A DNA stretch of 13,356 nucleotides from Cyanobacteria bacterium K_DeepCast_35m_m2_023 (GTDB lineage: Bacteria; Cyanobacteriota; Cyanobacteriia; PCC-6307; Cyanobiaceae): contig VGQR01000022.1 of assembly GCA_016882345.1 (NCBI GenBank), forward strand, positions 1 through 13,356. The letters run 5' to 3'. The notes beneath the pieces are model-generated. The model was not told the origin of the DNA and did no database searches. It saw only the letters and a list, made by a program, of their open reading frames with translations. The translations under genes and the position numbers were made by a program. This document shows positions 6,672 to 13,356 of the stretch, one piece after another (position 1 is the stretch's first letter; the number at the start of each line of letters is the position of its first letter).

Positions 6672-7502
6672 ATGGGCGCAAGCAGCCAATGGGACTGGCA
6701 GGCCTGCGCTCTGCGCGGGTTGGTCGTTGTGTTGCTTGTCAACGGCTTCCATGCCGCCATCGCCACGAACCAAAACGACCTCATCCGCCTTTTGCAGCAG
6801 CGCCGTTGCCCGGGCTGCAAACTGCAGGACGCCGACCTGGTGCACGCCGATCTGCGCGATGCCGATCTGCGCAAGGCCCAGCTGCAACGGGCCAACCTGA
6901 GCCGCGCTCGCCTCGATGGTGCCAACCTGCAGGGTGCCGACCTGCGGTTCATCAGCTTGCAGGGCGCATCGCTGCGAGGCGCCAACCTGCTAGGGGCCTC
7001 GCTCGAGGGAGCCGACCTACGCCAGGCCGATCTGAGCGGAAGTTTGCTCGACCCTGGCGCCCTGAATCTCACCCATTGGGACCAGGCGATCGGCATTGCT
7101 CCGTCACTCAAGTTTGGCTATGCCGAACTGCACAACGCCGGTGTCCATGCGGCCAAGGCTGGACGCTACAAGGCAGCCGAACAGTTTTTTAGCGACGCAA
7201 TTCGCAAACAACCCTTGGCGGCGGTGAGCTGGCTGGCGCGTGGCCTCTGCCGTAGCGAGCAGGGCCTAACGGCGGAGGCGGCAGCCGATCTCGGCTATGC
7301 GGCGGAGCTTTACACCCAGGCTGGAGACCTGGAGACGGCAGCCGAGCTCAGACGCAGCAGCGAACAACTCAAGCGCACAACAACAGCCAACCAGGGCCCA
7401 ACAGGGAACGGTAAAGGCGCAGAAGCAGTCAGCGGAGCGATTTCAGCTTTGAAATTCCTAGCTCCAATTGCCGCAAAAGCGTTCTTTCCCGTCCCGTTCT
7501 GA
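6672..7502 (+). CDS. Exported pentapeptide-repeat and TPR-like protein
   Basis: A 276-residue protein starting at ATG 6672, 25 bp after the transglutaminase gene and probably read with it. Residues ~12-31 are a hydrophobic signal segment ending HAAIA. A Cys pair, RRCPGCKL at 45-52, leads into about 15 pentapeptide repeats of the A(D/N)LxxA type (to about residue 125), which would form a right-handed quadrilateral beta-helix. Next, at about 148-215, comes a helical TPR-like region (AGVHAAKAGRYKAAEQFF, then a repeat around GLTAEAAADL). The tail from about 253 is hydrophobic and ends FFPVPF. Pentapeptide proteins are abundant in cyanobacteria and mostly of unknown function. No Shine-Dalgarno is obvious. 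The domains are clear; the export and any link to the MoxR operon are inferred. Confidence 0.85.
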   Translation: MGASSQWDWQACALRGLVVVLLVNGFHAAIATNQNDLIRLLQQRRCPGCKLQDADLVHADLRDADLRKAQLQRANLSRARLDGANLQGADLRFISLQGASLRGANLLGASLEGADLRQADLSGSLLDPGALNLTHWDQAIGIAPSLKFGYAELHNAGVHAAKAGRYKAAEQFFSDAIRKQPLAAVSWLARGLCRSEQGLTAEAAADLGYAAELYTQAGDLETAAELRRSSEQLKRTTTANQGPTGNGKGAEAVSGAISALKFLAPIAAKAFFPVPF

Positions 7503-7523
7503 TTGGAGCAGATGGTCATGGCT

Positions 7524-8222
7524 TCAGTGGAGATGAGCGGGTACAAGATCCAAGACGCCTGAACGCAGGGCGTCCTTGGGCCAGGCTTGCCATGGTCCAC
7601 CGTCCACACGAAACAGCAACACCTCAGGCCGAGCGGCGATCAATCGCAGGCCATTGCGTAGACGAATGGGGGGGTTCCCAGACATTGCAAAGGTATCTTT
7701 CATCAACAGTTCACCCCCTCGGTTGTTGATCTGGACCCACGTGGGCGAACGAGCCTGGAGCTCCAGCAGACTCATCTCGGTGCCCGCCACGGAAAGATTC
7801 CGGCTGAGAGGCGAGGGAGAACGGCGCGTCGGCGGTGTTGGTGATGCAACCTTCGGCAGGGACCGCGACGGCACAGGGACAGGCAGACGAATTGTGGTGA
7901 TCGCAACGGCAACACTGACGACACCAGCCAAGGCCAGGCCAATCGTCAGCCAACGTTGGTCAAGCCGTAGAGCCTGCCGGAACCAAGGCATTGGCGACTG
8001 TGGCAAGGCCAGGTGATGCGCAGGCTCCAACTGCATCAACAACTCATGCTGTTCGTCCAATAAGCGTTGATTCATCGCCACGACCTCGTGAAGCTCACGG
8101 CGAAAACGTTTCTCCATGAGTTCAGGCACTTGAGCAATCAACTCCTGCAAATGCTGCAACTCAAGCTGGGCATCTTCGAGTTGTTGATTCAAGGGATCCG
8201 AACCCTGAGCATCAGCAGCCAT
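7524..8222 (-). CDS. Coiled-coil, single-TM protein with RodZ-like (DUF4115-like) C-terminal domain
   Basis: The last gene of the pilus operon, encoding 232 residues from ATG 8222, 15 bp after the pilQ stop. A TTG at 8237, abutting that stop, is the alternative start. Residues ~12-66 are a Leu/Gln/Glu-rich heptad helix likely to form a coiled coil. A single membrane span lies at about 91-111 (WLTIGLALAGVVSVAVAI), then a Pro/Ser-rich linker at 112-145. The C-terminal ~75 residues (SLLELQARSPTWVQI, GNPPIRLRNG, VLLFRVDGGPW) follow the beta-strand pattern of the DUF4115 domain at the end of RodZ. The topology is therefore RodZ-like, with the cytoplasmic helix-turn-helix replaced by a coiled coil. 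Placement after pilQ suggests a role in pilus assembly or positioning. The domain match is by eye, and I would not name the gene. Confidence 0.75.
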   Translation of the reverse strand: MAADAQGSDPLNQQLEDAQLELQHLQELIAQVPELMEKRFRRELHEVVAMNQRLLDEQHELLMQLEPAHHLALPQSPMPWFRQALRLDQRWLTIGLALAGVVSVAVAITTIRLPVPVPSRSLPKVASPTPPTRRSPSPLSRNLSVAGTEMSLLELQARSPTWVQINNRGGELLMKDTFAMSGNPPIRLRNGLRLIAARPEVLLFRVDGGPWQAWPKDALRSGVLDLVPAHLH

Positions 8223-8237
8223 GCGCCTTGACCCCAA

Positions 8238-10520
8238 TCAGGTATCGCTCATGAATTGCCGACCATCCTGGGTAGATGGCCGAAAGCCATAGCCGAATGG
8301 ATCTACAGAATCATCATCACGCAAAATCTTTGGAGTGACAATAATTATCAATTCATTTTTACCCCTGCCAGTTCGTGTTCTGCGGAAAAACTGGCCAATC
8401 AGAGGAAGATCACCCAGCACAGGCCACTTCTGCACAGAAGACAAGATGTCCTCACTGATTACACCCGTTAAAACCAAGGTCTGGCCATCTCTGACCCTCA
8501 AAACACCTGTCTCAAGGCGGCGACGAGCCAACTTTGAAAACGGACCACAGTTCGGCACCACGTCGCCAGGCAATTCAGCAGTTATCTCAGGAGTCATTGA
8601 GAAAGCGACATACCCATTGTCATCAATTTTTGATATTCTAGCTCCAAATGATAGACCAGCATTTTCAAACTGAGGAGTGCAAGTAACAGTCGTCTGAGTC
8701 GTATTGGCGTCATAACCAACAACAACATCCTCGCCAACGGTCACGGCACCTTCGTTGGCCATCGCTCGGCCAATAGAAGCAACGCTCGCAACACCACCGC
8801 GTCGAGTTCCGGACGCAGCAGTAGCAGCAGGCGCTGCAGAGCTGGATCCAGCATTTGGCTCAGAGTTTTCACTCAAAATCAGTGTCGGACTGGCTAGCAC
8901 CTTTGTCGAATCTGACAAAATGACAGCAGACAACTGATCCAACAATGCTCCATCAGGCCTCGTCAGACCTGGATTGGGCAAGCCATTGGGCGTAAGCGAA
9001 CCAAATGTGGCTGTCAGGCGTCCATCTTCGCTGAGAATGAATGAATTACCAGAGCGAAAGGCAAAACTATTCGCAATCCTAGAATCATTACCCAAATTAA
9101 CATCCAAGATCTTGACACTAAGCGCAACCTGACGCTGACGCAGATCAAGCTGACGCAGATATTGCTCAGCAACAGAGACTAAAGCCGCATCCCCAACAAG
9201 AGTTATAGTCCCTAGACGGCTGTCAGTCGTGGCTTGAAGCCCAAGCAGAGGGCCCGAAGCAGCACCATAAGATTCGACTGTCGTAGTACTGCTGTTGGTA
9301 GTCGTAGATGAACTGGGCGATCCCACAACAGAATTAGCCTGAGAAGTGCCTGTACTAACGGCTGTAGAAACTGTATTAGCCTTAGTCACCGATGCGCCTA
9401 GATTAGCCAAATAATCTGCAGCCGACCCAGGGGAAACTTGATTAAGACGATAAACCTTTGACAAAGCGTAACCAAAGGTTTTAGCCATGACTTTTGGACC
9501 AACAAAAATCGTCCTTCCCTCAAGCCTTGCCTGCAAATTAGCAGCGATCAAAATACTATTGAAAGCCCTTCCAAATTCTTCGTTAATTAACGATAGCGTA
9601 ACTGGCACGCCTTCGTTCTTGTATGCAATGCTTGCTTTTGTTGATGCCGAAGCGCCACCATCACTGTTGACGCTTGCCGAGCTTCCTGATTGATTTATCG
9701 TCGTTGCTGCGCTGGCAGCTGAATTTGCTGCTGCGCCTGCGGAACCCTGTCTAGAGAGCGGTATTGCATCAATATCTATGTAAACGAAGCCGTAGCTAGC
9801 TTGACGTGCCAACGCCATTAAAGAGTCAATAGCTGATGCATTGCGTAGATTCAAAGTTACCCTTGGGCCGAAAACCCTTACAAACGAACGATTTGCAAGA
9901 ACCATTGTGCCCACCGACATGTCTCCGACCGGTGGCGCCACAGCCCGGGGGCGCAGCGGCGGTGCATAGGTGGACTGGGGAACCACACCTGGTTGGTTCA
10001 GGTTGGGCCGGGCTGTCTGCAGGGAGGCCTGCGGCACAGCACTGAACGTAACAATCAGATTTTGACCATCGGCACTGACAACTGGACGCGCCAAAGGCAA
10101 TCCCTGACTGGGCACCACATCCAATTGAAAACTGGTGCCGCTGCCACTGAATATGATCTGCTCCAGTCCTATCTCAGGCAAGCTCAAACGCTGGGTTCCC
10201 AGTCGCAGGGCCTGGGGCGCCACTGTCGTCAGCCGGCCTTGCCAAGCGCCGCTTGACGACGATTGCACCAACTTGGGAGAAGGACCAGTGCCTTGCAGCA
10301 CAAGCTCAACCGCGCCGTCGAGACGGCGCACCCGAAGCACCATGGAACCCTGCTGATCGCCAGCAGGGGCCCGAACAGAAGTCGCTGCGGGTGCCGTCCC
10401 GAAGCCGTCCCGTGGTGCAGCCAGACCAGCAGGGCCGTGCGACAACTGGCCGGCAGCAGTTGCGGCTGCTGCCAGAGCCACCAGCCGCCTACCCATGCCT
10501 TTGCCCACGCCAAATCCCAT
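8238..10520 (-). CDS. pilQ: PilQ, type IV pilus outer-membrane secretin
   Basis: A 760-residue secretin from ATG 10520. The frame extends to GTG 10553 (771 residues), and ATG 10496 directly precedes the signal peptide GRRLVALAAAATAAGQL, so the start is uncertain. Domains in order: signal peptide; AMIN-like beta domain at about 57-160 for peptidoglycan contact; secretin/TonB N-terminal domain around 213-340, interrupted by an Ala/Ser insert at 257-295; NolW-type domain at about 352-460 with a Ser/Thr insert at 380-420; secretin core at 464-735. The core carries VLASPTLILSEN, TPEITAELPG and the family signature WPVLGDLPLIGQFF, then LIIIVTPKIL. PilQ oligomerises in the outer membrane as the pilus exit pore. 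Only two cysteines are present (614 and 658). Bases ~8240-9860 are markedly AT-richer than the 5' third. The family call is firm. Confidence 0.93.
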   Translation of the reverse strand: MGFGVGKGMGRRLVALAAAATAAGQLSHGPAGLAAPRDGFGTAPAATSVRAPAGDQQGSMVLRVRRLDGAVELVLQGTGPSPKLVQSSSSGAWQGRLTTVAPQALRLGTQRLSLPEIGLEQIIFSGSGTSFQLDVVPSQGLPLARPVVSADGQNLIVTFSAVPQASLQTARPNLNQPGVVPQSTYAPPLRPRAVAPPVGDMSVGTMVLANRSFVRVFGPRVTLNLRNASAIDSLMALARQASYGFVYIDIDAIPLSRQGSAGAAANSAASAATTINQSGSSASVNSDGGASASTKASIAYKNEGVPVTLSLINEEFGRAFNSILIAANLQARLEGRTIFVGPKVMAKTFGYALSKVYRLNQVSPGSAADYLANLGASVTKANTVSTAVSTGTSQANSVVGSPSSSTTTNSSTTTVESYGAASGPLLGLQATTDSRLGTITLVGDAALVSVAEQYLRQLDLRQRQVALSVKILDVNLGNDSRIANSFAFRSGNSFILSEDGRLTATFGSLTPNGLPNPGLTRPDGALLDQLSAVILSDSTKVLASPTLILSENSEPNAGSSSAAPAATAASGTRRGGVASVASIGRAMANEGAVTVGEDVVVGYDANTTQTTVTCTPQFENAGLSFGARISKIDDNGYVAFSMTPEITAELPGDVVPNCGPFSKLARRRLETGVLRVRDGQTLVLTGVISEDILSSVQKWPVLGDLPLIGQFFRRTRTGRGKNELIIIVTPKILRDDDSVDPFGYGFRPSTQDGRQFMSDT

Positions 10521-10566
10521 CGATCGCGGGTTGATCGTATCGGGCCTGAGCACAAGACACCAGACG

Positions 10567-11256
10567 TTAGGGACGGAGCTTGGCGCTATAGAGAGAAACT
10601 GCCATTTTCATTTCGACGGTTGGGCTGGGCGCTGCTTGAGTGAGTGTGAGGTTGCTCTGCACCACCAGCAGGCTCAGGGATTCGATCGCTCTCAAAAAAG
10701 CCAGCAAACTGAGGTAGCTGCCCTTGGCGCTCAGCAACAATTGGGTGTTGCGCAAGCCAGCGCGCTGCAGGGGGTCAGCATTGGCGGCTTCTGCGGCTGC
10801 CTTGGCCGCTGCCGACTGCTGGTCGAGCCTCTCGCGGGTTCCCTTGGCCTGACCTTGGAGAGGATCGGCTGCGCCGGGGTTGGGTGCCGCTGCAAGGGTG
10901 GTGGGTTCGTAGAGCTGGAGTTCGACTCCAAGGCGACGCGCTTCGCGATCCAACTGGGCCATGAAGGTGACCAACTCGCCGCTTCCGGCGATCAACTGCA
11001 GCAACCGCTGCTGCTGAAACTCGGCACGCTGTTGCTCCACCGCAACGCGGCGGAGCTCGACACGCAGCTGGGGCAAACGCTCCTCCTGAGCCTTTTTTTC
11101 TTCGTGCTGGCGCTCCTGCAGCTGCAATTGAGTCAGCAATGGCACGGTGCCGATCCCCAACACCCCCAGGGCGCACAACACGCCTAAGGCGACCGGGGTC
11201 CACAGCAGCAGACGCGGGATCCAGGGACTCGGCGCGGTTCCCTGCAGATTGGTCAT
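10567..11256 (-). CDS. pilO: PilO-like type IV pilus inner-membrane protein
   Basis: A 229-residue bitopic protein from ATG 11256, overlapping the pilN end by four bases. It has a short cytoplasmic N-terminus, one membrane span at about 14-42, and a Gln/Glu/Arg-rich coiled coil at about 41-92. The periplasmic ferredoxin-like domain follows (LIAGSGELVTFMAQLDREAR, then YLSLLAFLRAIESLSLLVV), and is the usual PilO fold. An Ala/Gln-rich stretch at about 117-165 looks like a family-specific insertion. PilO pairs with PilN to form the periplasmic part of the alignment complex between the motor platform and the PilQ secretin. Low sequence conservation is normal for PilO; position between pilN and pilQ strengthens the call. 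No pilP follows it. Confidence 0.85.
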   Translation of the reverse strand: MTNLQGTAPSPWIPRLLLWTPVALGVLCALGVLGIGTVPLLTQLQLQERQHEEKKAQEERLPQLRVELRRVAVEQQRAEFQQQRLLQLIAGSGELVTFMAQLDREARRLGVELQLYEPTTLAAAPNPGAADPLQGQAKGTRERLDQQSAAAKAAAEAANADPLQRAGLRNTQLLLSAKGSYLSLLAFLRAIESLSLLVVQSNLTLTQAAPSPTVEMKMAVSLYSAKLRP

Positions 11257-11957
11257 GGCAGCAACCCCCCCGATTGCAGCTGCTGCAACCGCAGGGCCTT
11301 GCCCGTGGCACCGAGCTCCTTGAGCAGGGTCAATTCGGCCATCGGTGGCAAGGGCGGCCTGAACCGGGCGCTCAGTTCAAACGTGACCCCACCAGCAGGA
11401 GATTGGTCGGCTGGGCTGGCCGCGGAGCGAACCGCTTTGCGCAACGACACCCCGCTGGGATCAAGCAGCGGTGAGCGGGCCAGTTCGATCTGGAGAGCAT
11501 TGATCCGGGCAAAGGCCAAGGGATCAATGGCACTGCCTTTGATGTTGAGCGTTCCGCCGCCGGGTGGCACCTCGACGCTGGTGAGCTGCACCCCCTCAGG
11601 AACACGTCGCTGCAAATCCCGCATCAACGCTGAACTTGAACGGGTGTTGACCAGGCCCTGGACCAGGCCTGCATTGACCTCCTTAGTCGTCTTGAGCTTG
11701 CTGCGAGACGCCATGAGCTGACTGTCGGCGGCCTTGACCTCCGCTTCCACCAGGGTGAGCCGATCCAGCTCGGCGGTGAGCATGCGTTGCCGCACAAACA
11801 ACATCACCGTCAAGCCAACGCTGACCACGATCAGCAGCGCTCCGATCAGGGATCCCTGCAGCAGGGCGCGACGCCAGACCGCCTGCTCGATCGCCGGGTC
11901 GGGCAGACCCTGCTCAAGCCGTTTTTCGCGCAGCAGATCAAGGGGTGTGGTCGTCAT
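11253..11957 (-). CDS. pilN: PilN-like type IV pilus inner-membrane protein
   Basis: A 234-residue bitopic protein from ATG 11957, overlapping both pilM (four bases) and pilO (four bases). The cytoplasmic N-terminus has PLDLLREKR at residues 5-13 in place of the classic INLLP motif that PilM binds, so the docking peptide is altered but recognisable in position. The membrane span is at about 31-54, a coiled coil at 55-95, and the PilN fold at about 100-202 (LMRDLQRRVPEGVQLTSVEV, then GTLNIKGSAIDPLAFARIN), a classic PilN pattern. The C-terminal ~30 residues are an extra Leu-rich tail. PilN bridges cytoplasmic PilM and periplasmic PilO. The call rests on pattern and operon position and is strong. 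Confidence 0.88.
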   Translation of the reverse strand: MTTTPLDLLREKRLEQGLPDPAIEQAVWRRALLQGSLIGALLIVVSVGLTVMLFVRQRMLTAELDRLTLVEAEVKAADSQLMASRSKLKTTKEVNAGLVQGLVNTRSSSALMRDLQRRVPEGVQLTSVEVPPGGGTLNIKGSAIDPLAFARINALQIELARSPLLDPSGVSLRKAVRSAASPADQSPAGGVTFELSARFRPPLPPMAELTLLKELGATGKALRLQQLQSGGLLP

Positions 11958-12826
11958 CGCACCTGCGCCAACCCCTGAACAACGGGCGAATCGTAGTCAG
12001 GCCAATCGAGCTGCTCAAGGGGCAGCGCCAGGGCTTCGGCCAAAGCCTGTTGCTGAGGCAGCGCCGAAGTCAGCCAGACGCGGCGTGGGGCGAAACCCGG
12101 CTCACGCTTGCCACAAAACGCCAGCAGCGCCACGATCTGGTCGGCCAGCTGCGGATCGTCGGCCGGCAACAGCCGTTCAAAGATCGGCACGCTCTGCTGC
12201 CAGAACTGCACGGTGGTCGTCAGCGAGCCCGGCTGCAGCACCACCACGCCATCGCGCGGGTCCAGGCGCTGCAGCCGCGGCAGCAGGGCCTGGCGCAGAC
12301 ACACCTGCGCCGGCAGCAGACGCTCGAGCGGCATGCCTGCCAGCTGCATCACCTCGACCCAGGCCTCGACCAGCGCCCTCGGGGCCGCCACCAGCAATGA
12401 GCGCAGCGGCTGGCCTGGCAAGGGCTGCAGATCGAGGGCCGCATCGGCCAGCGCAAACGGCAACCCCAAGTCGGGATCCAGGGTGCGCAACGCCTCAATC
12501 GGCGTGTCGGGCCATTCCTCGAACGGCCACTCGACCACCCGCCAGTGGGCACCCGCAGCAGGCAGGGCCAGGCTGACAGATTGGCCGATCAACCCCATGC
12601 TCAACAGCAAATCACCCAGAAAGTCGCCCAAGAGGTCTTTCAACTGGGGCATGCCGCGCTGCAGCGCCTGGGCGGGCAACACCGATACCCAGGCAGGCGT
12701 TTTGATCGCTCCCTGACGCAGCGACACCCCCTGAACCAACCCGTCTTCAAAGGCGAGCAACACGCGCTCTCCCAAAAATTGGGATCGAAGGGGCAGCAAG
12801 GCCTCTTTCAGGTCTGCCAACGCCAA
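11954..12826 (-). CDS. pilM: PilM-like pilus assembly protein, strongly diverged
   Basis: A ~290-residue soluble protein at the head of the pilus operon, in the position of the actin-like ATPase PilM, which binds the N-terminus of PilN and tethers the pilus motor. Detectable landmarks are the first strand RVLLAFEDGLVQGVSL and a later VVVLQPGSLTTTVQFW, which align by position with the phosphate-1 and phosphate-2 loops. The acidic Asp-Ile-Gly cores are gone. It is about 60 residues shorter than typical PilM (~350). The start is uncertain: TTG 12826 or TTG 12820 keep an N-terminal helix, whereas GTG 12763 has a good GGGAG five bases ahead but begins right at strand 1. Identification rests mainly on context (followed by pilN, pilO and pilQ), with weak sequence support. 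Confidence 0.72.
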   Translation of the reverse strand: MALADLKEALLPLRSQFLGERVLLAFEDGLVQGVSLRQGAIKTPAWVSVLPAQALQRGMPQLKDLLGDFLGDLLLSMGLIGQSVSLALPAAGAHWRVVEWPFEEWPDTPIEALRTLDPDLGLPFALADAALDLQPLPGQPLRSLLVAAPRALVEAWVEVMQLAGMPLERLLPAQVCLRQALLPRLQRLDPRDGVVVLQPGSLTTTVQFWQQSVPIFERLLPADDPQLADQIVALLAFCGKREPGFAPRRVWLTSALPQQQALAEALALPLEQLDWPDYDSPVVQGLAQVR

Positions 12827-12842
12827 AGGCGAGCGACTCGAA

Positions 12843-12855
12843 TAGAGAAACTCTA
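12843..12855. other. Small inverted repeat between pyrD and pilM
   Basis: TAGAG-AAA-CTCTA is a perfect 5-bp stem with a 3-base loop in the 44-bp spacer between pyrD and pilM. Read leftward, two G-T pairs could extend it, but no T-run follows, so it is a weak candidate for attenuating transcription from pyrD into the pilus operon. It may equally be chance. No clear promoter boxes for pilM are visible in the spacer. Confidence 0.25.
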
Positions 12856-12870
12856 CCGAATTTTGTTGAA

Positions 12871-13356
12871 TCAGTCAGCCTTTCCTGGCGCTTCGATCCA
12901 TGGCAAACCACAACCGACTGCCGCGCCGATGTGCGGTAGTCCATGGCGATCGAGCTGTTGCTTGAGGCCCTCCAGGGTGGCCGGCACCAATTCGGGCCCC
13001 TCATAGATCCAGCCGGTGTAGAGCTGCACCAAGGAGGCGCCGGCGCTGATGCGCTCCCAGGCGGCCTGGGGCGAGTCAATCCCGCCCACACCCACCAGGG
13101 GCAGGGCGGGACCCGCCACCGCCCGCAGCCGGCGCAGCACCTCGAGCGCCCGGGCCCGCAGGGGCGCCCCGCTGAGGCCGCCGGCCTCATCGGCCAGGGT
13201 GCGGCCGGTCTGGGGCAGACGACGCTGCTCAAGTCCCAGCCGGTTGAGGCTGGTGTTGACCGCGATCACCCCGGCCAACCCCTCCTCGTAGGCCATGCGC
13301 GCGATCGCGTCGATGGCGTCGTCTTCCAGGTCGGGAGCGATCTTGACCAGCAGCGG
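12871..13356 (-). CDS. pyrD: PyrD, C-terminal part (dihydroorotate dehydrogenase, quinone type)
   Basis: The last 161 residues of PyrD; the gene continues past the right edge and ends at TGA 12873-12871. Recognisable parts in order: [13 protein letters not shown] with the FMN-contacting Lys; [11 protein letters not shown] with the Asn/Thr FMN site; [18 protein letters not shown]; the phosphate-binding [19 protein letters not shown]; and [15 protein letters not shown] near the end. This motif set is typical of class 2, membrane-associated enzymes, which oxidise dihydroorotate to orotate and pass electrons to quinone in pyrimidine synthesis. It lies 44 bp upstream of pilM in the same direction, so read-through into the pilus operon is possible. 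The gene is cut only by the window. Confidence 0.95.
   Translation of the reverse strand, partial: PLLVKIAPDLEDDAIDAIARMAYEEGLAGVIAVNTSLNRLGLEQRRLPQTGRTLADEAGGLSGAPLRARALEVLRRLRAVAGPALPLVGVGGIDSPQAAWERISAGASLVQLYTGWIYEGPELVPATLEGLKQQLDRHGLPHIGAAVGCGLPWIEAPGKAD
13301..13308. repeat. HIP1 palindrome GCGATCGC
   Basis: A perfect HIP1 octamer within pyrD, the third copy in the window. It is consistent with a cyanobacterial genome of modest HIP1 density. Confidence 0.6.

Noticed and set aside
7503..7523. Possible bidirectional terminator between the convergent pentapeptide and RodZ-like genes
   Set aside because: Only 21 bp separate the stops, and no stem-loop or T-run is visible.
1..13356. tRNA, rRNA, CRISPR array or insertion sequence
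   Set aside because: I saw no cloverleaf with a TTCRA-type arm, no regularly spaced long repeats, no transposase motif and no terminal inverted repeats; this was a reading by eye.

Overview
The window looks like chromosome from a high-GC picocyanobacterium (Cyanobium or freshwater/halotolerant Synechococcus type). The reasons are the gene content (murG, a CobC/CobD-like aminotransferase, pyrD and a cyanobacterial-style pilMNOQ set without pilP), the strongly GC- and Leu/Ala/Gln-rich coding, and three perfect copies of the cyanobacterial HIP1 palindrome GCGATCGC. The genus is an inference; no rRNA or other marker gene is present.

Layout. (1) 1-304: the 3' end of murG (+). (2) 295-857 (-): a compact two-gene toxin-antitoxin module, AbrB-like antitoxin then RelE-like toxin, whose toxin end overlaps the murG end tail to tail. 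(3) 898-1992 (-): a PLP-dependent CobC/CobD-like aminotransferase or decarboxylase. (4) 2077-2756 (+): a decayed HEPN-MNT toxin-antitoxin operon. The HEPN gene has lost an internal block and changed frame, and the MNT gene carries what looks like a one-base deletion just before its GSR motif. (5) 2828-7502 (+): a tight operon of a MoxR AAA+ ATPase, a DUF58 membrane protein and a TgpA-like membrane transglutaminase, followed 25 bp later by an exported pentapeptide-repeat/TPR protein. (6) 7524-12826 (-): a type IV pilus assembly operon read as pilM, pilN, pilO, pilQ and then a coiled-coil/transmembrane protein with a RodZ-like (DUF4115-like) C-terminal domain. (7) 12871-13356 (-): the 3' part of pyrD, upstream of and in the same direction as pilM.

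How it works together. MurG, the aminotransferase and PyrD are core metabolic genes (peptidoglycan, probably cobalamin side-chain synthesis, pyrimidines). Between the last two sits about 10.8 kb of envelope machinery and toxin-antitoxin material. PilM, PilN and PilO would form the inner-membrane alignment complex and PilQ the outer-membrane secretin. The RodZ-like protein takes the end of the operon where no PilP exists, and could link the inner-membrane complex to the periplasm. MoxR, DUF58 and TgpA form a widespread but poorly understood chaperone/membrane-enzyme trio.

The points most worth a second look are the decayed HEPN-MNT pair, including loss of the tyrosine that MNT antitoxins modify; a sharp base-composition break inside pilQ; the RodZ-like protein behind pilQ; and the highly diverged PilM. 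I found no tRNA, rRNA, CRISPR array, insertion sequence or clearly new defence system.
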